In this document: piece by piece, positions 51,617 to 59,974 of the stretch | Layout of the letters: every line of letters starts with the position of its first letter | How positions within the stretch are numbered: position 1 is the stretch's first letter | Source of the DNA: CAWGET01 sp963821715 | GTDB lineage: Bacteria > Bacteroidota > Ignavibacteria > Ignavibacteriales > Melioribacteraceae | NCBI GenBank assembly: GCA_963821715.1 | Contig: CAWGET010000002.1 | Coordinates: 1-64,000, forward strand | DNA length: 64,000 nucleotides | Reading direction: 5' to 3' | The notes under the pieces: model-generated | Databases searched by the model: none | What the model saw: the letters and a program-made list of their open reading frames with translations, nothing else | Told to the model about the DNA's origin: nothing | Translations under genes and position numbers: made by a program

Positions 51617-51997
51617 GTGAATGAGATTGAATTTATTCTTTACGTTTCGGATCAGGAGAAAAGCACAGAGTTTTATGAACGCTTATTGCTAATAAAACCG
51701 AGCTTAAATGTTCCGGGAATGACGGAATTTAGACTGACAGATTTCGTAAAATTGGGATTGATGCCGGTAGAAGGAATTGCAAAAATCATTAAAAATAAGC
51801 TTTCCCACCCTGCTAAAGGAATTGGAATTCCAAGATGCGAACTATATCTGAAAGTTAATAGAGCGGAAGATTTTTTGTTAAGAGGTGTTCAACTTGGTGG
51901 AAAATTAATCGATGAATTAAAAATTCGCGACTGGGGCGATAAAGCCGGATATATCTCAGATCCGGACGGCCACATTGTTGCATTCGCCGAAAAATAA
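51617..51997 (+). CDS. VOC/glyoxalase-superfamily protein
   Basis: A 126-residue single-module pair (beta-alpha-beta-beta-beta repeats) starting at a GTG. EFILYVSDQEKSTEFYERLL opens the first half; the second ends with RDWGDKAGYISDPDGHIVAFAEK, where Asp/Glu metal ligands occur in glyoxalases. The first His ligand is replaced by residues around EFILYV, so metal binding is uncertain. Roles include antibiotic binding (bleomycin-like) or dioxygenase chemistry. Confidence 0.8.
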   Translation: MNEIEFILYVSDQEKSTEFYERLLLIKPSLNVPGMTEFRLTDFVKLGLMPVEGIAKIIKNKLSHPAKGIGIPRCELYLKVNRAEDFLLRGVQLGGKLIDELKIRDWGDKAGYISDPDGHIVAFAEK

Positions 51998-52636
51998 AAA
52001 TTTATATTATCGTTTGTAAGAGCGCTATTCTTCCCTCTCTAAAATTTCTTTTTCGTTTCGCACTTTAAGGGATTCTTACCTTCCATAAAAAATAGTCTTG
52101 AAGCCATAACAAGATTTGCAATGTAAACTTAAATAAGATGTTATATCTTGACATAAATCTAAAATTAGCATAACTTCTTCTTATAAGTATTCCCTTTACG
52201 AGAAAAATATTGAGATTATTACTTTAGTCTGTTCGGCTTCCCGTAAACTTTCCAATTAATTTTATAATTATAAAAGTAATCCCATAACAAGTAATTTTTT
52301 TGTTCTTACTCCCCTAACTATAAGCGTTACGATTTTGGGAAATTTAATTACCGGCGCAACCTGGGTGGACTTTTTGGAATCGCGGATTGTTAAATGCAAT
52401 TATAGCTCATATTACTTTTGATCTTACTTTCCAAGTAATCGTTTCACCTTTTGGTTAGGGACAAATTTAAAAGGAATTAACAACGCAAGTAATAAATAGT
52501 TTTACATTCAAATGCGCAACTAAATTTATTTGTAAAAAAAATCGAAAGAGATGAATTGATATTAAGATGATCGTAAAAAACCATTTCAGCATCAGCCGAC
52601 ACTAAATTAAAACAATAAGAAAGGATTGCTACAATT
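51998..52636. other. Long non-coding region
   Basis: About 640 bp of AT-rich DNA without a credible gene on either strand. One open stretch (about 52336-52420) reads GNLITGATWVDFLESR in frame, but it lacks a start and has no recognisable family, so it may be a decayed gene fragment. There is no tRNA or strong hairpin. Confidence 0.4.
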
Positions 52637-53254
52637 ATGAAAAAAATTTACCTGATAATATTTTTATCCGTCGTTTCTTTTTCCTGCGGCGAAGCACAAG
52701 AGAAAACAAATAATCAAAATCCCGCACAAGAAGATAAAAAGCAAATACAAACGGAAAATAATTTGCAGAGCGGAGATTACAGCTCATTTTTCACAGATTT
52801 TGAATGTAACGTAAGCGCCGCGGAAGTAGCAAAAGTACTAAATATTCCTGAAGCAGACGTGAGTGTTCCGGAGTATAAAAGATCAGAAGGATGTTCATTC
52901 GCAATAAATGGGTTTGGTCAAAATGGACTTGGCGATGAAACAATAATTCAATGGTTTTTAGAAAAAGCAAATAAAGAAGATGTAAAAAAAGAGATTCAAA
53001 CTTATACGGAAATGCAGGAGAACAATAGAAGTTTAGGGATGGGAATAGAAAAAAGCGAAGCCGGCGATACATATCTGGCAAAATCTCCACGTTACGGTCG
53101 GGTTATAGTTCTCAACGAAAATTATGCTAATTGGCTGGTTATCAATTATTCCCCAAAAGGGACATATAAAACAAGAACTGAAGAACAGCACGCCGCCCTT
53201 GGAACTAAAATGATTGATCTTGCCAACTATTTATTAAGCAAACACAAAAAATAG
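52637..53254 (+). CDS. Putative lipoprotein of unknown function
   Basis: A 205-residue protein with a lipoprotein signal (KKIYLIIFLSVVSFSC, lipobox Cys at 17) and a disordered Gln/Asn-rich linker to about 45. A folded domain with two Cys (FECN, GCSF) follows and ends in a helical tail. A GAAAGGA site precedes the ATG. Periplasmic or outer membrane. No family recognised. Confidence 0.72.
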   Translation: MKKIYLIIFLSVVSFSCGEAQEKTNNQNPAQEDKKQIQTENNLQSGDYSSFFTDFECNVSAAEVAKVLNIPEADVSVPEYKRSEGCSFAINGFGQNGLGDETIIQWFLEKANKEDVKKEIQTYTEMQENNRSLGMGIEKSEAGDTYLAKSPRYGRVIVLNENYANWLVINYSPKGTYKTRTEEQHAALGTKMIDLANYLLSKHKK

Positions 53255-53476
53255 GAATTAAAACATGTAACGAGCTGAGAATTAGAATTCAGGAATAAGG
53301 TCTTCAATTACTAAATACACTAAGCAAATAATTTTGGGGAAGACAATAAATTATGCAAAAATAATAATGTATAATTCCATTTAATTTTTCTTTTAATTGA
53401 TTATATTAAATGAATATCAGGCCAGGGCAAAAATTTAATAATCTTATTTTATAATAAACATTAAGGGAATTTGATA

Positions 53477-54172
53477 ATGAAAAAAATATTGATGATTGTA
53501 ACTTCGCACAAAGAGATGGAAAATACAGACGACACTACGGGTTTGTGGATTGGAGAATTTACCGATCCTTATTATGAATTTGTTGACGAAGGATACGAAA
53601 TTACTATCGCGAGTCCTAAAGGGGGTAAACCTCCTATCGATCCGTTAAGTGAATTAACGGAAAATATCACATCTTCAAATAGGAGATTTCAGGATGATAA
53701 AGCGGCACAGCTTAAACTTGACACTACCCTTAAACTTTCGGAAATAAACGTCTCTAATTTCGATGCTCTCTTCTTCCCCGGCGGGCATGGTCCTTTGTGG
53801 GATTTAGCTTCCGATGCGGAAAGCGGTAAAATAATTTTAGATTTCTTGGATAAATCTAAACCTATTGCGGCAGTTTGCCACGGTCCGGCAGCCTTAATAA
53901 AAGCCGCCGAACTTAGACCCGGATTTTTAACCGGCAAAAAAGTTACAGGTTTCGCTAACGCCGAAGAAGTTCTTGCCGCGAGAAGCAATAATATTCCTTA
54001 CAAATTGGAAGATCGTCTAAAAGAATTGGGTGCTAATTATAGTTCCGGAACTGTTCCTTTTATTTCTCATACAGAAGAAGACGGACTTTTAATAACAGGT
54101 CAAAATCCGTTATCAGCCGGTCCGGCAGCTAAAGCGCTAATAAACAAGTTGGAAAATAAATCGGTTAATTAA
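53477..54172 (+). CDS. DJ-1/PfpI-family class I glutamine amidotransferase-like protein
   Basis: A 231-residue protein from the ATG at 53477. The nucleophile elbow is AAVCHGPAAL (Cys near residue 138), preceded by LFFPGGHGPLWD. The C-terminal part (ITGQNPLSAG) is as in HchA-like enzymes. Members act as glyoxalase III or deglycases or chaperones, and the sequence does not single out one. Confidence 0.87.
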   Translation: MKKILMIVTSHKEMENTDDTTGLWIGEFTDPYYEFVDEGYEITIASPKGGKPPIDPLSELTENITSSNRRFQDDKAAQLKLDTTLKLSEINVSNFDALFFPGGHGPLWDLASDAESGKIILDFLDKSKPIAAVCHGPAALIKAAELRPGFLTGKKVTGFANAEEVLAARSNNIPYKLEDRLKELGANYSSGTVPFISHTEEDGLLITGQNPLSAGPAAKALINKLENKSVN

Positions 54173-54487
54173 ACTCTCATTCATATCTTAGATTAAATCA
54201 ATTGCGGTTTGAGACTTCCAACTCAAACCGCTTCTATAATTATTGATGCTCCAATCAAAATTAAACCAAACGTATTTCAAATATAAATGGTTTATTATTT
54301 CTCCCCAAGTTCCTTGAAATTTATTTCGGAATTGATAAAAATAAATATTGGTGTAAGTTAAAAAACGGTCAGTAAAAAAGGTAAATTTCTTATAAAGATA
54401 GTTGGCATTATTTAAATTTAATTGTTTTACTAAGTCAAAAAAATATATTATAATTACAATACTTTTGAGAATTAAATAAAGAATAAA
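54173..54487. other. Intergenic region upstream of the kamA operon
   Basis: Starts with a strong hairpin (54204-54231). The rest is AT-rich leader containing the promoter of the kamA operon; no clear box is visible. Confidence 0.4.
54204..54231 (+). terminator. Rho-independent terminator after the DJ-1-like gene
   Basis: GCGGTTTGAG pairs with CTCAAACCGC (10 bp) with an 8-nt loop, followed by TTCTATAATTATT. Confidence 0.8.
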
Positions 54488-55753
54488 ATGGATAATAAAA
54501 ATACTAATTCCGACAACGAGCCCCCTCTTGAAGCGGATGAGTTGAATGCGGAGATTGTCCCATTTGCGACAATTTCAAACGAAAAACCATTCGCAGATTC
54601 CGAAATACCAAATTCAGATTTTGATGTTATCAGCCCTGCAACTGCGCAATTCCGAGCAAAACATTTCCCTCAAGCTACCGATAAACAATGGAATAGCTGG
54701 CGTTGGCAAATTCAGAATAGTTACACCCAATTCAATAAACTTTCTGAGGTAATTGATGTTAGTCATATTGACGATGTGGAGTTTTTATCTAAGTCAAGAA
54801 AATTACCTTTAAGGATTACTCCATATTATGCAAGTTTGTTGGATAATAAAGGCATCGATTATGCAATCGCAAAGTCCATCGTCCCTTCAAAAAAAGAATT
54901 AATTATTTCCGAGGGAGAAGAATCGGATCCTCTTCACGAAGAGAGCATGTGTCCCACGCCGAATTTAGTTCACCGTTATCCTGACAGAACATTGATGCTT
55001 TCCACAGGTTTTTGTTCAGTTTATTGCAGATATTGTACCCGATCTCACATGGTGCTTAAAAACAAAAAACACTATGGAACAGAAGCGTGGGCGGATTCAA
55101 TAAACTACATTAAAAACAATCCTAATGTTCGCGACGTCATAATTTCCGGCGGCGATCCTTTATCCATGAACGATAAACATCTTGAATTATTAGTATCTTC
55201 ATTACGTGCCATTCCGCATCTTGAAATAATCAGGATTGGAACAAAAATACCGATGGTTCTTCCGCAGCGTATTACTAAAAACCTGGTGAAAATGCTAAAA
55301 AAATATCATCCTATTTATATGAGTATTCATGCTACTCATCCTGATGAAATAACCCCCGAAGTTATCGAAGCGGTAACTCGTCTTGCCGATGGAGGAATTG
55401 TTTTGGGAAGCCAGACGGTGCTTCTTAAAGGAGTAAATGACGATGTAGAAACCATGAAATCACTTATACATAAGCTGTTAAAGATTAGAATTAGACCTTA
55501 TTACCTCTACCAATGCGATCCTATTCCAGGCTCTTCTCATTTTAGAACTCCGGTGTCGAAAGGCTTAGAAATTATTCAGGGTTTACGCGGTCACACGAGC
55601 GGCTATGCGATTCCTCATTACGTAATTGACGCCCCGGGCGGCGGCGGAAAAATTCCATTAGTGCCTGAATATTATCAAGGTAGAGATGGAGATTACGTCT
55701 TGATTAAGAATTTCGAAGGAAAGATTTACAAATATTTCGACCCCATCAAATGA
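54488..55753 (+). CDS. kamA: KamA-family lysine 2,3-aminomutase (radical SAM, PLP)
   Basis: A 421-residue radical SAM enzyme expected to move the alpha-amino group of L-lysine to give beta-lysine. The SAM cluster Cys are C176, C180 and C183 (GFCSVYCRYCTRS). The residues that in clostridial KamA hold the lysine side-chain amine are present: D344 (YQCDPIPG) and D381 (VIDAPGGGGK). The PLP lysine is K388. This favours lysine over glutamate, whose mutase changes both Asp. A disordered 50-residue N-terminus precedes SWRWQIQNS. It starts an operon with a GNAT-deacetylase fusion and two ATP-grasp genes, so the product may be a building block rather than only a degradation intermediate. Confidence 0.9.
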   Translation: MDNKNTNSDNEPPLEADELNAEIVPFATISNEKPFADSEIPNSDFDVISPATAQFRAKHFPQATDKQWNSWRWQIQNSYTQFNKLSEVIDVSHIDDVEFLSKSRKLPLRITPYYASLLDNKGIDYAIAKSIVPSKKELIISEGEESDPLHEESMCPTPNLVHRYPDRTLMLSTGFCSVYCRYCTRSHMVLKNKKHYGTEAWADSINYIKNNPNVRDVIISGGDPLSMNDKHLELLVSSLRAIPHLEIIRIGTKIPMVLPQRITKNLVKMLKKYHPIYMSIHATHPDEITPEVIEAVTRLADGGIVLGSQTVLLKGVNDDVETMKSLIHKLLKIRIRPYYLYQCDPIPGSSHFRTPVSKGLEIIQGLRGHTSGYAIPHYVIDAPGGGGKIPLVPEYYQGRDGDYVLIKNFEGKIYKYFDPIK

Positions 55754-57489
55754 ACCTATTTAAAATTAGAAAATTAACTGACTCCTTTCACCCGTCTAAC
55801 AAAAATGCTATGGATCAGGTTCGTGATATTTTGAGAATTCATTTTCCTTCTGTAAGCGAAGATAAAATCAATGAAATTCTTGAACAAATGAAGAATCCTG
55901 TTAAATATCATTTCTCAACAATGCTTTTTGTTGCTGAGGATGGCGAATTTAATATTAAAGGGTTTGCCGTATTGTTTTATATGTCCGACCTACATTTTTG
56001 TTTTCTAGATTATATCGCTGTAAAACCGGGGAAAATCTCTTCGGGAGTTGGCGGAGCAATCTACGAAAGAATCAGAGAGGAGGCTCAATTTCTTGATGCC
56101 ATAGGGATTTTCATGGAATGCTTGCCCGACGATCCTTCGCTCTGCAAAGACAAAAGCGAGATAAAACAAAATAAATCGCGGCTGGCTTTTTATGAACGTT
56201 ACGGCGTCAGACCAATAGTTGGGACAATGTATGAAACGCCGGTAAATCCTAAAGATGATTGTCCTCCCTACTTAGTTTTTGATGATTTGGGTAATGACTA
56301 TATTCTATCTTCTTCTGAAGCAAAAAAAATAATTAGGGCAATTTTACAGAGGAAATATCCAAATTATTGCCCTGAAGAATATATAAAAATGGTAGTCGAT
56401 TCTGTAAAAGACAATCCGGTTAAATTACGCGATTATAAATATCTTATTAAAAACAGACCTCTTGAGAAAAACAAAGCTATTAAAAATTATATTCCGCTGA
56501 TAATTAATGACAAGCATGAAATCCATCACGTAAGAGAAAGAGGTTATATCGAATCTCCGGTTAGAATTTCCAGCATCTTAAAAGAAATAACCAAATTAGA
56601 AGCATTTAAAATAAAGCCATCAAGGGGCTTTCCGGATAAGCACATTACCGATGTTCATAGTCCAAAATATTTTAAATATTTTAAAACTGTCAGTCTTAAT
56701 TTTCCGGCAGGCAAAGCTATATATCCTTATGTTTTTCCGGTAAGGAATGCAACGAGACCGCCTAAGGATTTATCTGTTTTAGCAGGATATTATTGTATTG
56801 ACACTTTCACTCCGTTAGATAATAATGCTTTTGTAGCCGCGCGTTCGGGCGTTAATTGCGCTCTTACCGGCGCCGAACTTTTATTGGAAGGATATCATAC
56901 CGCTTACGCTTTGGTAAGACCTCCAGGGCATCATGCGGAACGCGACGTGTTTGGGGGATTCTGTTATTTTAATAACTCGTCTATCGCTGCGCATTTTCTT
57001 TCAAAATATGGAAAGGTTGCAATTCTCGATATCGATTTTCATCACGGTAACGGACATCAGCAAATTTTTTATTCAAGAAAAGATGTTCTCACAGTTTCAA
57101 TCCATGGAAATCCTTCTTTTGCTTATCCTTACTTTACGGGATTTGCAGATGAAACCGGCGAAGATGAGGGTGAAGGTTTTAACCATAATTTTCCCTTGAA
57201 GGAAAATATTTCCGGGAAAGAATATCTGATTGTTTTGAAAAAAGCATTAAAGAAAGTTAAAGCTTTCAAACCGGATTATTTCATTGTCAGTCTCGGTTTA
57301 GATATCGCTAAAGGCGATCCTACCGGAACATGGTCTCTTAAAGCCTCGGATTTTGTAAATAACGGTATTCAAATCGGAAAACAATCGTATCCAATTTTGT
57401 TTGTCCAGGAAGGCGGCTATAAAAACCGAACTTTGGGAATTAATGCCCGTAATTTTTTTGAAGGTTTTTTATCAACAAGAGTAAAGTAA
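55750..57489 (+). CDS. GNAT acetyltransferase fused to an acetylpolyamine/histone-type deacetylase
   Basis: A 579-residue fusion. The N-terminal part (1-180) resembles a GNAT fold (HFCFLDYIAVKPGKISSGVG, then SRLAFYERYG). A helical linker (190-270) leads to a zinc deacetylase domain (about 275-575). Its motifs are VRPPGHHAERD (catalytic His pair), GGFCYFNNSSIAA, ILDIDFHHGNG (Zn Asp and His), the distal Asp in SLGLDIAKGDP, and QEGGY. All zinc ligands appear intact. Such deacetylases act on acetylated amines and polyamines. With kamA and two ligases next door, it could handle acetylated lysine or beta-lysine. The two activities in one chain may put on and take off an acetyl protecting group. Its start overlaps kamA by 4 bp. 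Confidence 0.85.
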   Translation: MNLFKIRKLTDSFHPSNKNAMDQVRDILRIHFPSVSEDKINEILEQMKNPVKYHFSTMLFVAEDGEFNIKGFAVLFYMSDLHFCFLDYIAVKPGKISSGVGGAIYERIREEAQFLDAIGIFMECLPDDPSLCKDKSEIKQNKSRLAFYERYGVRPIVGTMYETPVNPKDDCPPYLVFDDLGNDYILSSSEAKKIIRAILQRKYPNYCPEEYIKMVVDSVKDNPVKLRDYKYLIKNRPLEKNKAIKNYIPLIINDKHEIHHVRERGYIESPVRISSILKEITKLEAFKIKPSRGFPDKHITDVHSPKYFKYFKTVSLNFPAGKAIYPYVFPVRNATRPPKDLSVLAGYYCIDTFTPLDNNAFVAARSGVNCALTGAELLLEGYHTAYALVRPPGHHAERDVFGGFCYFNNSSIAAHFLSKYGKVAILDIDFHHGNGHQQIFYSRKDVLTVSIHGNPSFAYPYFTGFADETGEDEGEGFNHNFPLKENISGKEYLIVLKKALKKVKAFKPDYFIVSLGLDIAKGDPTGTWSLKASDFVNNGIQIGKQSYPILFVQEGGYKNRTLGINARNFFEGFLSTRVK

Positions 57490-57491
57490 AA

Positions 57492-58469
57492 ATGAAAATT
57501 GGAATTACATACGATTTGAGAACGGATTACCTTAAGGAAGGCTATTCGATGGAAGAAACCGCTGAATTTGATACGGAAAACACGATCGAAGGAATCGAAT
57601 CAGCTATAAAAAAAAATGGACATGAGACAGAAAGAATCGGAAATGCAGGGGCTCTGATAAAACAATTATTAGATGGGAAAAGATGGGACATGGTTTTCAA
57701 TATTGCGGAAGGTCTTTATGGAGAAGGCCGCGAATCGCTGGTTCCCGCTTTGTTAGACCATTATAAAATTCCGTATGTATTTTCGGGTCCGGTCACTTTG
57801 GGTATTTCGTTAAACAAAGCTTATGCTAAGCAAATAATAAGAGACAGCAAAATAAATACTCCCGATTTTTTCGTAGTTACAAAAGTTGAAGATGTAGAAA
57901 ATGTTGACCTTGAATACCCTTTGTTCGCTAAACCCGTTTCGGAGGGAACCGGCAAAGGAATTAACTCCAAATCTATATTAAATTCTAAAGAAGAATTATT
58001 TTCCGTTTGTTCAAAACTGCTGCAGCAATTTAACCAGCCGGTATTAATTGAGGAATATTTGCCGGGCAGAGAATTTACCGTCGGCGTTTTAGGAACCGGA
58101 AAGTCGGCTTATGTTCCCGGAGCTATTGAGATAGTATATAAAAAAAATACTAACAATATTTATTCTTACGAAAATAAAGAAAACTATAAAACTATTGTTG
58201 ATTACATTGCCGTAAAGGATGAACTGTTAACACAATGCAGTGAACTTGCCCTTGATGTTTGGAGAGCCCTTAACTGCTTTGACGGTGGCAGAGTTGATAT
58301 GAAAATAGATAAACAAGGCAAAATGAATTTCATTGAAGTAAATCCGTTAGCCGGTTTAAATCCCACAACCTCGGATTTGCCGATTTTATGCAAACTCAAC
58401 GGTGTTAGCTTTCAGGAAATCATTAACGAAATTTTGAAATCGGCTATAAGCAGAAATTTTGAAACATGA
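57492..58469 (+). CDS. ATP-grasp ligase (D-Ala-D-Ala ligase-like), copy 1
   Basis: A 325-residue ATP-grasp enzyme joining an amine to a carboxylate through an acyl-phosphate. The N-terminal domain opens KIGITYDLRTDYLKEGYS; FNIAEGLYGEGRES and PYVFSGP are as in Ddl enzymes. The ATP-binding part is FAKPVSEGTGKGI and the Mg-binding end is FIEVNPLAGL. It differs from true Ddl at the substrate side, so D-Ala-D-Ala is not the expected product. It is 3 bp after the fusion gene and overlaps the second ATP-grasp gene by 4 bp. Confidence 0.85.
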   Translation: MKIGITYDLRTDYLKEGYSMEETAEFDTENTIEGIESAIKKNGHETERIGNAGALIKQLLDGKRWDMVFNIAEGLYGEGRESLVPALLDHYKIPYVFSGPVTLGISLNKAYAKQIIRDSKINTPDFFVVTKVEDVENVDLEYPLFAKPVSEGTGKGINSKSILNSKEELFSVCSKLLQQFNQPVLIEEYLPGREFTVGVLGTGKSAYVPGAIEIVYKKNTNNIYSYENKENYKTIVDYIAVKDELLTQCSELALDVWRALNCFDGGRVDMKIDKQGKMNFIEVNPLAGLNPTTSDLPILCKLNGVSFQEIINEILKSAISRNFET

Positions 58470-59428
58470 AAAAAGTAGTTATCCTCCACAATAAAATTGA
58501 AAAAAATACTCCCGACGAGTTGGACGTTTTGGCTCAAAAAGATCTTGTTCATAAAGCCTGCGTCGATTTAGGTTTTGAAGTAAGCATATCAACCCTTGGC
58601 GAGGACCTGAAAAGTGATCTGGAAAAAGTATCTTCATCAAAACCTGATATCGTTTTTAATCTTGTTGAAACCGTTTGGGGACTGGGCGAATTAATTTACT
58701 TGGCTCCGGCCATCCTTAACGCGTTAAAAATTCCATATACAGGAGTTCCTTTGGATGCATTGTTCATTACTACAAATAAGGTCTTGGCAAAAAAAATAAT
58801 GCGGCAAAACAAACTTTCAACGGCTCCCTTTTTTGCGATAAATGAGATTCATCTACTGAATCCTCAAAAAAAATACATAGTGAAACCTATTTGGGAAGAA
58901 GCATCAGTAGGTATTTCGGAAGATTTAATTTTTACAAGCGCCGATTTAGAAAAAGTAGATAAGGTAAAGGGCTTAGCCGTTTCACAATATTTTATTGAAG
59001 AATTTATTGATGGAAGAGAATTTAATTTAAGTATTCTCGCGGGAAATAATGGACCCGAATTCCTTCCGCCGGCAGAAATTATTTTCTCAGAATATTTTAT
59101 GAACAGGCCTAAAATTGTAGGTTATAAAGCGAAATGGGACGAAACCAGCGAGGAATACAAACAGACTAATCGTTCGTTCGAAACGCTTGACGACAATCCT
59201 GAGCTAAAAAATAAACTTATTGATATTTGCGCTAAGAGCTGGAATGTTTTTAATTTACACGGATACGTTCGTATAGATTTTCGAGTTGATGAAGCCGGCA
59301 AAATATATATACTGGAAATAAATGGGAATCCTTGCATTGCTCCCGACAGCGGTTTTATTGCGGCATCGGAGCAAGCTGGTTATTCAAGAACTGATGTTAT
59401 CAAAAGAATATTAGAGGATATGAATTAA
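58466..59428 (+). CDS. ATP-grasp ligase (D-Ala-D-Ala ligase-like), copy 2
   Basis: A 320-residue paralogue of the preceding gene with the same layout: VFNLVETVWGLGE, PYTGVPLDALF, FIEEFIDGREFNLSIL and the metal-binding FRVDEAGKIYILEINGNP. ATP grasp signatures are complete, but the substrate regions differ from copy 1, so the two may act on different residues in turn. The ATGA overlap between the genes supports matched expression. Tandem ligases of this kind occur in amino-acid ligase pathways. Confidence 0.85.
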   Translation: MKKVVILHNKIEKNTPDELDVLAQKDLVHKACVDLGFEVSISTLGEDLKSDLEKVSSSKPDIVFNLVETVWGLGELIYLAPAILNALKIPYTGVPLDALFITTNKVLAKKIMRQNKLSTAPFFAINEIHLLNPQKKYIVKPIWEEASVGISEDLIFTSADLEKVDKVKGLAVSQYFIEEFIDGREFNLSILAGNNGPEFLPPAEIIFSEYFMNRPKIVGYKAKWDETSEEYKQTNRSFETLDDNPELKNKLIDICAKSWNVFNLHGYVRIDFRVDEAGKIYILEINGNPCIAPDSGFIAASEQAGYSRTDVIKRILEDMN

Positions 59429-59432
59429 ATTT

Positions 59433-59912
59433 ATGAATTTTAGAAATAACCTAAAGGAATCTGATATAATAGATTTAAAGGAGATATTGATTTCAACCGG
59501 ATTTTTTAATGAATCAGAGGTTGAAATTGTAACCGAACTTTCACGGGAAAATCTGGATAAGGGTGAAGAAAAAAGCGGTTATATTTTTAACATAGCCGAA
59601 GAAAATAACAAGCCTATCGCCTTTACTTGTTATGGTAAGATTCCGGGAACAGAAACCAGTTTTGATCTATACTGGATTGTAGTTCACAAATCGCACAGCG
59701 GAAAAGGACTTGGCAAAATTTTGATGAACATGGCAGTAGAGGATATTCGTAAAAGAGGCGGTGAAAATATCTGGATTGAAACAGCTTCCCGTCTTCTTTA
59801 CGAACCAACTCGTCAATTTTACTTATCGTATGGCTGCAAAAAAGTTGCCGAACTCTCGGATTTTTATGGAAAAAATGATAACAAAGTGATCTTCAGCATA
59901 AAGTGTGTTTAA
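59433..59912 (+). CDS. GNAT-family acetyltransferase
   Basis: A 159-residue N-acetyltransferase. Acetyl-CoA binds at HKSHSGKGLGKILMNMAVE (SxxGKGLGK loop). IETASRLLYEPTRQFYLSYG is the usual C-terminal segment before the last strand. It starts 4 bp after copy 2 of the ATP-grasp pair, so it is probably the final gene of the operon. Substrate unknown, possibly the amine or peptide made by the upstream enzymes. Confidence 0.85.
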   Translation: MNFRNNLKESDIIDLKEILISTGFFNESEVEIVTELSRENLDKGEEKSGYIFNIAEENNKPIAFTCYGKIPGTETSFDLYWIVVHKSHSGKGLGKILMNMAVEDIRKRGGENIWIETASRLLYEPTRQFYLSYGCKKVAELSDFYGKNDNKVIFSIKCV

Positions 59913-59974
59913 GAATATGCAAATTATTTCCAGAGAATGAAAATATCATAATCATAAATATCAAATCTTACCTT

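Noticed and set aside
52336..52420. Short open stretch reading GNLITGATWVDFLESR
   Set aside because: No start codon, ribosome site or family match; at most a decayed gene fragment.
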